This document shows positions 9,678 to 24,300 of a stretch of DNA of 64,000 nucleotides, piece by piece. Origin of the DNA: Variovorax sp. (lineage in GTDB: Bacteria > Pseudomonadota > Gammaproteobacteria > Burkholderiales > Burkholderiaceae_C); assembly GCA_004210915.1 (NCBI GenBank), contig SEGS01000007.1, positions 1 through 64,000 of the forward strand, in the 5' to 3' direction. The notes under the pieces were generated by a model, which did not search any database, was not told where the DNA came from, and was given only the letters and a program-made list of their open reading frames with translations. Positions within the stretch are counted from its first letter, which is position 1. Each line of letters starts with the position of its first letter. Made by a program: the position numbers and the translations under genes.

Positions 9678-9833
9678 GAGACTCAGGTGGTGAGGGGGTG
9701 GGGTACGAGATTCTGCGGACGAAGCTTGAACCGTGGCGCGGCACGCGGGTCAGCTGCAGTCCCGCGAAATCGTGTCAGTGCGCGCGCCGACCGGCGCCCC
9801 GGTTTCCCCGCCACATCCGGCAAGTCGGCCCGG

Positions 9834-12221
9834 CTAAGTTCTTTCGCGCCCTCGACCCCAGCGCCAGTTCAGGATCTCGGGCATGTCCTCGCCGTGCGCT
9901 GTGATCCACGCGCGGTGGGCCAGCAAGCGGTCGCGCAGCAGTTGCTTGACGTGGCCGGCGGCGTCCCGGATGCGCGGCACGCGGTCGATCGCATCCGCGG
10001 CCAGGTGGAAGCGGTCCAGCTGGTTCAGCACGGTCATGTCGAAGGGCGTGGTGGTGGTCCCTTCTTCCTGGTAGCCGTGCACGTGGAAGTTGTCGTGGTT
10101 GGTGCGCCGGTAGGTGAGCCGGTGAATCAGCCAGGGGTAGCCGTGGAAGGCAAAGACGACCGGCTTATCGGCGGTGAAGATCGAATCGAACTCGGCGTCG
10201 GGCAGGCCATGCGGATGCGCCGACGGCGACTGCAGCGTCATCAGGTCGACCACGTTGACCACCCGCACCTTGAGGTCGGGCAGGTGCGCGCGCAGCAAGT
10301 CGACCGCGGCCAGCGTTTCCAGTGTCGGCACGTCGCCTGCGCAGGCCATCACGACGTCCGGTGACTCGCCGGCGTCGGAGCTGGCCCAGGTCCAGATGCC
10401 CATGCCCACGCTGCAGTGCCGAACCGCCGACGCCATGTCGAGCCACTGCGCCTCGGGCTGCTTGCCGGCGACGATCACGTTCACATAGTGTCGACTGCGC
10501 AGGCAATGGTCGACCACCGAGAGCAGGGTGTTCGCGTCGGGCGGCAGATAGACCCGCACCACTTCCGACTTCTTGCTGACCACATGGTCGATGAAGCCCG
10601 GGTCCTGGTGACTGAAGCCGTTGTGGTCCTGCCGCCAGACATGGCTCGTCAACAGGTAGTTCAGCGATGCGATCGGCCGCCGCCAGCCGATCGCACGTGA
10701 CACCTTGAGCCACTTGGCGTGCTGGTTGAACATCGAGTCGACGATGTGGATGAAGGCTTCGTAGCACGAGAAAAAGCCATGTCGTCCGGTCAGCAGGTAG
10801 CCTTCGAGCCAGCCCTGGCAGAGGTGCTCGCTCAGCACTTCCATCACGCGGCCGTCCGGCGCGACGTGGTCGTCGCCGGGCAGGATCTGCGCGGTCGAGG
10901 TGCGGTTGCTGACCTCGAACAGCGCGCCCAGGCGGTTGGACGCCGTCTCGTCCGGGCCCACGACGCGAAAGTTGCGCTCCTGCGCGTTGCGCTTCATCAC
11001 GTCACGCAGGAACTCGCCCGTGACGCGCGTGGCCTCGGCCTTGACGGCGCCGGGCGACGGAACGTCCACCGCGTAGGCGCGGAAATCGGGCATTCGCAGG
11101 TCTTTCAGCAGCAGGCCGCCGTTCGCATGCGGGTTGGCGCTCATGCGGCGCGCACCCTCCGGGGCCAGCGCGGCGATGTCGGCGCGCAGGGTGCCGCCCT
11201 CATCGAACAACTCCCCGGGCCGATAGCTGCGCAGCCAGTCTTCGAGCAGCCCCACATGGGACGGCGTGGCAGCGAAGCCCGTCAGCGGAACCTGATGCGA
11301 GCGTTGCGTGCCTTCCACCGGGAGGCCGTCGACGACTTTCGGACCGGTCCAGCCCTTGGGCGTGCGCAGCACGATCAGCGGCCAGCGATGGCGCTCGCCG
11401 AAGCCATCGGCGCGCGCGGCCGTCTGGATCGCATCGATCGCGTCGAGCGCCGTGTCGAGCGCGAGCGCCATGGCGCGATGCATCGCTTCGGGCTCGTGGC
11501 CGGACACGAAGTGTGGCTCGTAGCCGTTGCCACGCATCAGCTGGGTCAGTTCGTCGTCGCCGATCCGGGCCAGCACCGTCGGCCCGGCGATCTTGTAGCC
11601 GTTCAGGTGCAGGATCGGCAGCACCGCGCCATCCAAGGCGGGATTCAGGAACTTGTTCGAATGCCAGCTCGCCGCGAGCGCGCCGGTCTCGGCCTCGCCA
11701 TCGCCCACCACGCAGCAAGCCAGCAGATCGGGGTTGTCGAACACGGCGCCGAAGGCATGCAGCAGCGAGTAGCCGAGTTCTCCGCCTTCGTGGATGGAGC
11801 CGGGCGTTTCGGCACCGACGTGGCTCGAGATGCCGCCCGGGAACGAAAACTGTTTGAAGAGCCGAGCCACGCCCACTTCATCGGTACCGATCTGCGGATA
11901 CACCTCGCTGTAGGTGCCCTCCAGCCACGTGTTGGCCACCACACCCGGACCGCCGTGGCCGGGCCCGGCGATGAAGATCGCGTCGAGCGCGCGCGCCTTG
12001 ATAGCCCGGTTCATGTGCGCGTAGATGAAATTGAGACCCGGCGTCGTGCCCCAATGCCCGAGCAGGCGGGGCTTGATGTGGGCGAGTGTGAGCGGCTTGC
12101 GCAGCAGCGCGTTGTCCAGCAGGTAGATCTGGCCGACCGACAGGTAGTTGGCGGCACGCCACCAGGCGTCGAGCAGCGTGAAGTCTTCGTTCGGGTCGCG
12201 GGTGTGCAGGAGATGTGTCAT
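9834..12221 (-). CDS. xfp: Phosphoketolase (xylulose-5-P/fructose-6-P)
   Basis: About 795 aa; '[67 protein letters not shown]' phosphoketolase signature; start overlaps ackA stop. Confidence 0.95.
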   Translation of the reverse strand: MTHLLHTRDPNEDFTLLDAWWRAANYLSVGQIYLLDNALLRKPLTLAHIKPRLLGHWGTTPGLNFIYAHMNRAIKARALDAIFIAGPGHGGPGVVANTWLEGTYSEVYPQIGTDEVGVARLFKQFSFPGGISSHVGAETPGSIHEGGELGYSLLHAFGAVFDNPDLLACCVVGDGEAETGALAASWHSNKFLNPALDGAVLPILHLNGYKIAGPTVLARIGDDELTQLMRGNGYEPHFVSGHEPEAMHRAMALALDTALDAIDAIQTAARADGFGERHRWPLIVLRTPKGWTGPKVVDGLPVEGTQRSHQVPLTGFAATPSHVGLLEDWLRSYRPGELFDEGGTLRADIAALAPEGARRMSANPHANGGLLLKDLRMPDFRAYAVDVPSPGAVKAEATRVTGEFLRDVMKRNAQERNFRVVGPDETASNRLGALFEVSNRTSTAQILPGDDHVAPDGRVMEVLSEHLCQGWLEGYLLTGRHGFFSCYEAFIHIVDSMFNQHAKWLKVSRAIGWRRPIASLNYLLTSHVWRQDHNGFSHQDPGFIDHVVSKKSEVVRVYLPPDANTLLSVVDHCLRSRHYVNVIVAGKQPEAQWLDMASAVRHCSVGMGIWTWASSDAGESPDVVMACAGDVPTLETLAAVDLLRAHLPDLKVRVVNVVDLMTLQSPSAHPHGLPDAEFDSIFTADKPVVFAFHGYPWLIHRLTYRRTNHDNFHVHGYQEEGTTTTPFDMTVLNQLDRFHLAADAIDRVPRIRDAAGHVKQLLRDRLLAHRAWITAHGEDMPEILNWRWGRGRERT

Positions 12222-13417
12222 CGGGGTGTTCCTGAAGGCGGGTGAGGGTGGACCTGGCAGGCCTCTTCGGCCAGGACCTGCTCCTCGTCGGTATGCAGGA
12301 CCAGCAAGGGCACCTTGCTGCCGGCGACGTCGATGCGCGCGGGCGGTACGGCAGGGGCGAGCGGATCGGCCTGCACGCCCAGCCAGCCAAGATGAAGGCA
12401 AATGGCGTTGCGGATGTCCGGCTGGTGCTCGCCGATGCCGCCGGTGAAAACGATGGCATCGAGCCCGCCGAGCGTGGTGGCGATCGCGGCGATCTCCCTA
12501 GCGATGCGCAAGGTCATCGACGCCAGTGCTTCACGGGCTTCCGGCGCGGCGCTCGCGGCGAGCACGCGCGCATCGCCGGAGATGCCTGACAGGCCGAGCA
12601 GGCCCGAGCGGTGATAGAGCATGTCCTCCAGCGCATCGAGCGTCATGCCGCGCTCCTTCTGGAGGTAGAGCAGCACACCGGGGTCGACCGCGCCGGGGCG
12701 CGTGGCCATCGGCACGCCGTCGAGTGTCGAGAACGCCATGCTGGTGTCCCGGCTTTCGCCACCGACCAGGCCGCACACGCTGGCGCCGCTGCCCAGGTGC
12801 GCGACCACCACACGTCCGGCATGCAGCGCTGGATGTCGCTCCTGCAGTTGGCCGGCAATCGACTGGAACGAGAGCCCGTGGAAGCCATAGCGCTTGATGC
12901 CATCGTCGAAAAGCACCCGGGGCAGGGCGAAGCGGCGCACCCGATCGCTCTGCGTGCGATGGAATGCCGTGTCGAACGAGGCTACTTGCGGCAGGTCTGG
13001 CCACAAGTGGCGCACCGCAGTGATGTTGCGCAGGCTCTGCGGCTGGTGCAGCGGCGCCAGCGGCGCCAGCGCCTCGATGCCGGCCCGCACGGTCGCGTCG
13101 ATCAGCGTCGGGCCGGTGAAGCGGTCGCCACCATGCACCACGCGATGCGCGACCGCCCGCAACCGGTCGATCGCGAAATGTCGAAAGAGGTGCCGGGCAA
13201 TGGGGTCGATCTGCGTGTGAAATGCGGGCAGGGCGTCGCCCGCCGCCGGAAGGTCGATGGCCCGGTCGGCGTCATCGATCCGAAGTGCGCTGGTGCGCGG
13301 TCCCATCGAGACCGAGGCGCGGCCGATCAACTGCGGGCGACCGTCCTCCACCGTGAACACGCCCAGCTTCACCGAGGACGAGCCGGGGTTGAAGGTGAGG
13401 ATGGCGTCGCGCGGCAC
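12218..13417 (-). CDS. ackA: Acetate kinase
   Basis: '[16 protein letters not shown]', '[11 protein letters not shown]', '[11 protein letters not shown]', '[13 protein letters not shown]', '[12 protein letters not shown]'. Confidence 0.93.
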   Translation of the reverse strand: MPRDAILTFNPGSSSVKLGVFTVEDGRPQLIGRASVSMGPRTSALRIDDADRAIDLPAAGDALPAFHTQIDPIARHLFRHFAIDRLRAVAHRVVHGGDRFTGPTLIDATVRAGIEALAPLAPLHQPQSLRNITAVRHLWPDLPQVASFDTAFHRTQSDRVRRFALPRVLFDDGIKRYGFHGLSFQSIAGQLQERHPALHAGRVVVAHLGSGASVCGLVGGESRDTSMAFSTLDGVPMATRPGAVDPGVLLYLQKERGMTLDALEDMLYHRSGLLGLSGISGDARVLAASAAPEAREALASMTLRIAREIAAIATTLGGLDAIVFTGGIGEHQPDIRNAICLHLGWLGVQADPLAPAVPPARIDVAGSKVPLLVLHTDEEQVLAEEACQVHPHPPSGTPR

Positions 13418-13420
13418 GGC

Positions 13421-13845
13421 CTACTTGACCAGCACAACCGGCCGGGTCGCCGTCGCCAGCACGCGCCGGGCGACCGAGCCGACCAGGAGGTCGGCCACCG
13501 CGCCGCGCCCCTTGGAGCCGAGCACCAACAGGTCGAAGCGGCCCTTCTTCGCGGCGTCGACGATGGATTGCGCCACCGGGCCGGTGCGGATCTCCATGTC
13601 GTGCTTGACGCCGGCTGCGTCCAGCAACTTTCTTGCCGCCTTCAGGTCCTTGTCGCTGAGCGCGCGCAAATGATCGGCGACGGCATCGCTGCCGACAAAC
13701 GAGCGCGCATGCCGCAATCCGGCATCGTCGTGCACGCTGATGAGCGTGATGGCGTTCTCGGTGGAACGCAGCTGCGCGATCAGGTCGGCCGCGAACTTCA
13801 CAGCGCGCAGGGCGGGCCTGGACCCGTCGGTGGCAACGAGGATTT

Positions 13846-13849
<4 letters not shown>
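13421..13849 (-). CDS. Universal stress protein (UspA family)
   Basis: 'MKILVATDGSRPALRAVKFAADL...[36 protein letters not shown]'. Confidence 0.92.
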
Positions 13850-16686
<2,837 letters not shown>

Positions 16687-16689
16687 CGC

Positions 16690-17199
16690 CTATCCACACC
16701 GGGCAGTCACACTGGCGACGCGGCCACTGGCTGCGATGATCTCCTCGCAAAGATGCAGGGCGGCAGAGAAGCCCGACGCTTCGACGGCGATATCGACGCC
16801 GCGGCCGGCGGTCAGTCTCATGACTTCCCGGGCGGCGTCGCAGTGGTTGCAATTGACGGTCGCGCTGGCGCCCACACGCGCTGCGACTGCCAGTCGGCCG
16901 TCATCGAGGTCGATCATGATGAGCTGCAGGGGCGCGCAAAGCCGCGCCATGAACAGCGCACTCAGGCCCAGCGGACTGGCGCCGACGATCGCGACGGACG
17001 AGCGCGGGGCAAGCTTGCGATGCAAAGCGCCGAAATCGAAGCCCGCGAGCAGAAAGCCGCTCCGCGGGACCCGCAGGCTCGCACCGCCAGCGATGGCATC
17101 GGTAACCGGTTCAGACCGCTGCTTGCGGGACTGCAGGTTCGGCTCGAAGCGCTCGTGCCAAGCGTTCTCGCCAATGCCATCGGGGACGAAGGCAGGCAT
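16690..17199 (-). pseudogene. Internally deleted and C-terminally truncated zinc-dependent alcohol dehydrogenase remnant
   Basis: 'MPAFVPDGIGENAWHERFEP' (ADH N-terminus) and 'SSVAIVGASPLGLSALFMARL..IDLDDGRLAVAARVGASATVN...VMRLTAGRGVDIAVEASG' (ADH Rossmann domain), but the zinc-binding catalytic segment and the C-terminus are absent; ORF stops 4 nt before the ATPase start. Confidence 0.65.
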
Positions 17200-17266
17200 T
17201 TCGGGCTTTCGTTGATGTCGGCGATGTGCCTTGCATTGCGCATTCTTCGGTTTGCGACGGCGTGCG

Positions 17267-17286
17267 TCTGTGCGCGAGCGCACAGA
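17267..17286. promoter_or_regulatory. Palindrome TCTGTGCG-CGAG-CGCACAGA (candidate regulator site)
   Basis: Perfect 8-4-8 inverted repeat upstream of ADH remnant/ATPase/usp/ackA/xfp run; same element at 26945-26964. Confidence 0.6.
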
Positions 17287-17394
17287 GGCCCTGCACCCTG
17301 GCCGGATGGGCCATGTCCGAGCCGGAAAGCCGACCGGCAAGCCGTGAAGTCAAGAGCCTTTTTGCGCTGGCGTGCGCAAGCGCGCTGATGGGTC

Positions 17395-18102
17395 TCAGAC
17401 CGCAGCGCCGAACAGCGTGCCCACTCCCCATGTGACGGCGAGCGCCAGCGCACCCCAGAACGTGACCCGCCAGGCGCCGGCCAGCATGCCCGCGCCGCCG
17501 GCACGCGCGGCCAGCGCACCGAGTGCCGCCAGAAACACCAATGTGCTGCCGCACAGCCATGGCAAGAGCGCCGGCGGCGGCGCCGCGATGACGACGAGCG
17601 TCGGCAGCAGCGCTCCCGCCGCGAAACTGCCGGCCGAGGCCAGCGCTGCCTGAACCGGCCGGGCGCTGGATGTCGCCGAGAGACCGAGCTCGTCGCGGGC
17701 ATGCGCGCCCAGCGCGTCATGCGCCATCAACTGCTGCGCCACCTCTTTCGCCAGTGCGGGATCGAGGCCACGATGCACATAAATCGCCGCCAGCTCACGA
17801 TGTTCGGCCGCCGGCTCGGCGTGCAGCTCGGTCTGCTCCCGTTCGAGGTCGGCCTGTTCGGTGTCCGACTGCGAATGCACCGACACATACTCGCCCGCCG
17901 CCATCGACATCGCGCCGGCCACCAGCCCGGCGATCGCCGTGGTGAGGATGGTGCCGTGGCTGGCCTGGGCCGCCGCCACACCGGCGACCAGACTCGCGGT
18001 CGAGACGATCCCGTCATTCGCGCCGAGCACGGCGGCGCGCAGCCATCCGATGCGGTCGCTGCGATGGCGCTCGCGGTGGGTGCGGTTGCGCGCGCTGCTC
18101 AC
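17395..18102 (-). CDS. VIT1/CCC1 family (vacuolar iron transporter/nodulin-21-like) membrane protein
   Basis: 'RSDRIGWLRAAVLGANDGIVSTASLVAGVAAA...GLVAGAMSMAAGEYVSVHSQSDTEQADLERE'; probable GTG start at 18102. Confidence 0.88.
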   Translation of the reverse strand: MSSARNRTHRERHRSDRIGWLRAAVLGANDGIVSTASLVAGVAAAQASHGTILTTAIAGLVAGAMSMAAGEYVSVHSQSDTEQADLEREQTELHAEPAAEHRELAAIYVHRGLDPALAKEVAQQLMAHDALGAHARDELGLSATSSARPVQAALASAGSFAAGALLPTLVVIAAPPPALLPWLCGSTLVFLAALGALAARAGGAGMLAGAWRVTFWGALALAVTWGVGTLFGAAV

Positions 18103-18339
18103 AGGCAACCCCCGGCGGTCGCGATCGCAGCGCGACAGTGCGGGGACGGGCTGCGATGAAGCGTCGGCGTTTGGGTGCGCGCGCCGCCTCCTCGGGCGGT
18201 CACGGCTGCGCTGCAGCCGCTGGGTGGATTGCTCGTGGTCATCGGCGCCATGGTATGCGGCGCCATGCGCTGCGTCTGTGCGGTGTCGAACCCTTCGCGG
18301 CCGGCATCCCGCCAAATGGCGCTGTGGCGCTGCGCAGCC

Positions 18340-21300
18340 TCAAATTCCGACGTGCAGCACCCCACCGGGCACCTGTGATTTCCAGGCGATCCATTCACCC
18401 GGGCTCACCGTTGATGCGGCGCTGCGATCCGCCGCGCGGCTGCAGTGGATGCGCAGCCGGTGGCCGTCCAGGTCTAGCGCGACCTCGAAGCCCGGCCAGT
18501 GCGCCGGAATGCGTGGCGTGAGGGCGAGCATCCCGCCGCGGACCTGCAGGCCCAGCAGGGTCTCGATCGCCGCGCGGTGCAGCCACGCGGCCGAGCCGGT
18601 GTACCAGCTCCAGCCGCCGCGACCGACATAGGGCACGGCGCCATACACGTCGCCAGGCATCACATAGGGTTCGATCTCGTAGCGCGGCCCGCGCTCGGGA
18701 TGGCGCGCGCGGTGCGCGGGGCTCAGACCTTCGAAAGTCTTCCAGGCGGCATCGACGTCGCCATGCAGCGCCTGCGCCATCAGCCCCCACACGGCGGCGT
18801 GCGAATACTGGCCGCCGTTCTCGCGCACGCCGGGCGGGTAGGCCTGGATGTAGCCGGGGCTGTTCCGCGAATTCGCCAGCGGCGGGTCCAGCAGCTTGAG
18901 CAGGCCCGCCGTGTCATCGTGCAGGTGCTGTCGCATCGACGCCATCGCCGGCGTCGTGTATTCCGGTGTCGAAGCGCCGGAGAGCACCGACCAGGCTTGC
19001 GCAATCAAGTCGATGCGGCATTCGTCGTTCGCGGACGAGCCGAGCGGCGCGCCGTTGTCGAAGAAGGCGCGTCGGAACCAGGCGCCGTCCCAGCCGGCGT
19101 CGTGCAGCGCGGCGATCCAGCCGCGGCGCGCCTCGGTCCAGCGCGTCACGCGCGCGTGTTCGCCGCGCGCTTCGGCCAGAGGCAGGTAGTCCGCGACCAC
19201 GGTGCACAGGAACCAGCCGAGCCACACCGACTCGCCCTGGCCTTCGTGGCCGACGCGGTTCATGCCGTCGTTCCAGTCCCCGGTGCCCATCAGCGGCAGG
19301 CCGTGCGCGCCAATGGCCAGGCTGCGGTCGATGGCGCGCGCGCCGTGCTCGAACAGGCTCGCGACCTGGCCGGTGACCTGCGGTGCGTAGTAGGCGTCTT
19401 CGGCGCCCTCCGGAATGGCCGGGCCGTCGACGAAGGGCACGATCGCGTCGAGCACCGTGGCATCGCCACTCACTGCGATGTAGTGCGCAGTCGCGTACGG
19501 CAGCCACAGCAGGTCGTCCGAGAAATGCGTGCGGACGCCGGCGCCGCCTGGCATGTGCCACCAGTGCTGCACGTCGCCTTCGGGGAACTGGCGTGCGGCG
19601 TTGACGAGGATCTGTTCGCGCAGGCGTTGCGGGTCGGTCAGCGCGAAGGCCATCGCGTCCTGCAACTGGTCGCGGAAGCCAAAGGCGCCACCCGCCTGGT
19701 AGAAGCCGGCCTTCGACCACAGTCGGCACACCAGCGTCTGGTAAGGCAGCCAGCGGTTGACCATTGCGTCGAACAGCGGGTCGGGTGTGCGCACCTGCAG
19801 CCGGCCGAGCAGGTCGTCCCAGAAGCCGCGCGCCTGTACAAGCGCTTTTGGCACATCGCGATGCTGCCAGCGCCGGGCCAGTTGTGTGGCGGCCTCGGCG
19901 TCGGGCGCATGGCCCAGCATGAAAGAAAAGCGCGCCGTCGCGCCTGCGGTCAGCGTGAATTCGCCGGCGATTGCCGCGCACGCGTCGAGCCCGCTGCCGG
20001 CGCGCTGCGCCAGCGTGTCGGGCACCTCAACCGTGCCCCGGCCCGCGAAGAACTCGCTGCGGTCGCAGGTCCATTGCGTGACACCGCCGCCGGCCGTATC
20101 AAGGCCGGCCAGTTGCACGAAGGCCGTGCTGCCGCCGAAGCCGCCGCTCGATTCGCGCTGCTGGCCGAACACCGCGGGCAGGCCCTCAGGCTTCCAGGTG
20201 TGGATGGTGCGACGGTCGCCGCGCTTGTCGCCGAGTTGCCACTCGACCATCGCGAGTGCGCGCAGACGCCGCGTGCCGATGCCCTCGTGCCGCACGCTCA
20301 CATGCACCAGCTTTACCGCGTCGTCGCGGTCGGCGAAGAAGGTGGTCTCGAGCACGAGGTTGTGGTGCAGGCACTCGAACACGGTGTAGCCCTGGCCGTG
20401 GCGCACGCGGTGCTTCGCGGCGCCCCCGCCGCGTCCGGCCGGGGTCAGCGGGATGAGCTCGCGCGAGTCGAGGTCCTGCAGCAGCCAGTGCTCGAAGGCC
20501 GGGTCCTGCACTGGGTCGTTCGACCAGGGCGTGAGCTGGTGCATGCGGCTGTTCACCGCCCAGGTGTAACCCGTGCCCGACTCCGAGACCTGGAAGCCGA
20601 ACGATGCGTTGGCGATCACGTTGACCCACGGTCGCGGCGTGCGGTGGTTGAGGTCGACCTCGAAGCGGAACTCGCCCGTCCCGGCATCGAAGCCGCCTTG
20701 CGGCGCACGGGTCGACTCGGCGAGCTGGCCGAACGAAGGCAGGGCCGCGAGCGGCAGCCGCGGTGGTTGCACTGTCGCCGGCACGGTGACTGCAGCGTCG
20801 CGCAACGCTGCGACTTGCACTTCCAGCGCACGGCCATCGGCGCTGAACACCGCGCGCGCCAGGCTCGAGAGCGCAGCCCTTTCCGAGGGCGCCACATCCT
20901 GGTCGCGCAGCAAATAGAAGCCTGCGGCATCGTTGCGCGGAAAGCTGTTCTGGGTTTCCTGCGCGACGCGCGCACGCAGCGCCTCGATCTCGCGCTGCAA
21001 GGGCATGAGGTACGAACTGGGTTCGCTGTTGATCACGACCAGGTCGCAGGCCACACCGCCAAAGCCCCACCAGGGTTGCGCGCGCAGCAGCGTGTTGACC
21101 AGCCGCAGGCCGGTGAGCGAATGGATCAGGACCAGCACGATCGGCTTGTCACCCGAAATGCCGAAGCGCCAGATCTGCCGGAGATCGATCAGCCCGCGGT
21201 CGCTCATCACGCGCGGCGTGGTGTAGGTCAGGATGGTCGTGAGGTCCTGCAGCGCCAGGTTCTGCGCGGGGTCGATGCTCAGGTCGCGCAGCCGCACCTG

Positions 21301-24300
21301 GGCCAGCGTGGCGGCCATGCGCGCGGCGCGCTCGACGTGCATCGGCTGCAGGTAGCGGTCGATGGCTGCCTCCAGCGCCTCGACGTTGTCGTCGGCGGCG
21401 GTGGCGAAGGTCACGCGCGCGGTCGCGCCGGCCGCGATCTCGAGCCGGACACGCAGGCAGGCGATGGCGTCCAATCCGTTGACCGGTGAGCCGTCAGGCG
21501 CCACCGGTTGCGCATCGAGCGCTGGCGTGGCGAGCGTGCGGTTGCGCCCGACGAAGGCGCGGCGGTCGACCATGCAGTCGACCGACAGCAGGTTGGCGTC
21601 CACCGAGGCCACGAAGTGCGCGGCCGCCACCACCGGGTCGCCGTGCAGCCTCGGCTTGCGCGACAGCAGCAGCGCGCGCCATTCGGGCACCCAACGCGTC
21701 TCGACGAAGAGGTTGGTGAAGGCCGGGTGCGCCTCGTCGGCCTTCGGGTTCGACAGCACCGGCTCGAAGTAGGAGATGAGTTCCATCGTGCGCGTGCGAT
21801 CACCGGTGTTGTGGATCGCGACGGTGCGCAGTTCGGTGTCGTCCTCGGGGCTGATGAGCACCGTGGTGCGCACCTGCAGCCCGGGCGCCTTCGCGTCGAA
21901 CTGCACCTGATCCGCGAGGAAGCGCGCGCGGTAACGCCAGTCGACGCCGGGTGCCGGCAACGCGGTGACAGAGGTGAGGGCTTGATCTCCCGCGTCGCGC
22001 AGGTAGAAGAAGGTGCCATAGCCATCGCGCAGCGGATCGTCGCGCCAGCGCGTCACGTTGAAGGCGCGCCACCGGCTCACGCCCGCGCCATTGGCGCGCA
22101 GCGCCACCGTGTAGCGGCCATTCGACAGCAAATGGGTCGGCTGGAAGCCGGGCGCCGCCGGGTCGACCACGCGCGGCTGGAACACCGGAGGGGCCTCGCC
22201 TGCGGTCGGCTCCGGCGGCGTCCGCGGATCGGCGCTGCCGATGATCTGGCGCGGGGTGCGCTCGTGCAGCAGCGACAGGTGCGCCTCGACGAGCGGCGCG
22301 CTTGCGAACCAGCGGCGCGGCGCGTCGTCGCGCAGCACGTTGCACAACGCGACCAGCGACATGCCCTGGTGGTGCGCCATCACGTTGCGCACCACGGTCG
22401 ACGGCTGGCCTTCGGGCTGGCGCGACACGGTGAAATCGACCGCATCGAAAAAGCCGAACTCGCCGCGCGCGCCGAAGGTCTCGAGCAAGCGCAGGTTGAC
22501 CACGGCGTCGGCCGGCGCCATCAATGCGGCCATCGCGCTCGCATAAGGCGCGATCACGCGGTCTGTCGGCGGTGTGCGGCGCAGCGCCAGGCGCGGCACG
22601 CCGAAGGGCGAGTACTGGTAGGCGAGCGAATGGTCCTGCGCGAAATACGCCGACTCGGAAACGCCCCAGGGCAATTCCAGCCCTGCGGCCCAGGCCTGCT
22701 GCTCGGCCACGGCCGCGCGGTTGGCCACCTGCAGCAGGCCTTCGTCGGGCTCGGGCATCACCAGCGCGGGCATCAGGTACTCGAACATCGAGCCCGACCA
22801 CGACTTGAGGCTGGGTTGCGTACCGACCGACAGGAAGGGTCGCCCCAGCGCCAGCCAGTGGCGCCGCGGCGCATCGCCCTTGGCAATGGCCAGGAAGCTC
22901 AAGAGGCGCGATTCGGACGCCAGCAGGTCGTAGTAGCTTGCGTCGAGCAGGTTGTCGTCCACGCGCAGGCCGATGTGGAACAGGTGGCGCTTCGGGTCGT
23001 AGAGCCCGCTGAAGTCCATGCCTGCGCTCAGCGCGTCGCAGCGCTGCGCGAGCATCTCCAGTGCGGCAGTCTCGGCCCCGGGCTCGTGTGCGAAGGCGCG
23101 GCAGGCTTGGGCCACGGCGATCAGGTGGCCGGCGAGGTTGCCGCTGTCCACGCTCGACACATAGGCCGGCGGCAGCATGCGCAGCGATTGGGTGTCGTAC
23201 CAGTTGTAGAGGTGGCCCTGGTGCTTGTCGAGGCGGTCGACGGTGTCGAGCGTGGCGTTCAGCCGCGCCATCAGCGTTCGTGAATCGATCCAGCCGAACT
23301 CGCGCGCGCAGCAGGCCGCGAGCAGGTACATGCCGATGTTGGTCGGCGAGGTGCGGTGCGCGAGCGTGGGTTGCGGTTCGAGCTGCAGGTTGTCCGGCGG
23401 CAGGTGGTGGTCGTCGGGGCCGACCGCGTGCTCGAAGAAGCGCCAGGTGTCGCGGGCCAGTGTGGCGAGGTAATCGCGGTGGTCGTCACCCAGCGCCCGC
23501 GCCGTGGCCGTGGCCTGTGGCACGCGGCTGCTCCACCACGCCAGCAGCGGCCCGCAGGCCCACAGCAGGAAGAGGGCGGGCGCCAGCCAGGGGTGGCGCG
23601 TCCCGTGCGCGGCCACTGCCAGCGTGAGGCAAAGCGCGATGGTCCATGCCCCGCCGCGCAGGAAAGGTGCGAGGTGGTAGCGCGCCTGCGACTGGGCCTG
23701 GTCGGCCGTCGTCCATTCGAGCAGGTGCCTGCGGCTCACCGCCATGCGCCAGAGCGCGCGCAGCGCGGCGTCCACCAGAAGCCGCGCCTGCGAGAACAGC
23801 ATGACGAACTGCCAGGCGGCGCCGGCCAGTCCGCGCACCAGTTCGGTCGAGCCCACGTCGAAGAAGTGCCTCAGCTCGATCGAGCGACGTGTCGGCACCA
23901 GACCGGCCAGCGCGCCCAGCAGCGGGCCGAGGACGAGCGCGCTGCCGATGGCGACCAGCACCCAGGGCAGCGGCAGAACGCCCGTGAAAACCACCCCGAT
24001 CAGCAGCAGCGCGGAGACTGGCAGCACCGTCGCACGGCGCAGGTTGTCGGCCATCTTCCAGAGGCCGAGCGCGTCGATTCCGTAGTGTCGCGCCCGCAGC
24101 ATCAGCGGCAGCAATTGCCAGTCGCCACGCGCCCAGCGGTGCACGCGCGATGCGGCCACGCCGGCATGGTGCGGATGGTCTTCGATCAGGACGACGTCGC
24201 TGACAACCGCGCAACGCGCCACCGCGCCTTCGAGCAGGTCATGGCTCAGCACGGCGCCGTCCGGCAGACGGTGGTCGAGCGTCGCGTGCAGCGCGCGCAC

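Noticed and set aside
9775-9794. TCAGTGCG-CGCG-CCGACCGG upstream of glgX
   Set aside because: Only the left arm resembles the motif; likely chance in GC-rich DNA.
16962-17720. 252-aa complement ORF overlapping the ADH remnant and the VIT gene
   Set aside because: Composition is arginine/serine-rich with no family motif; a few ADH-like words appear only in the other frame. Treated as noise, though a frameshifted ADH fragment cannot be entirely excluded.
18275-18294. TCTGTGCG-GTGT-CGAACCCT upstream of the VIT gene as a fifth palindrome
   Set aside because: Left arm is perfect but right arm matches only 4 of 8; not strong enough to list as a feature, mentioned only as a half-site.
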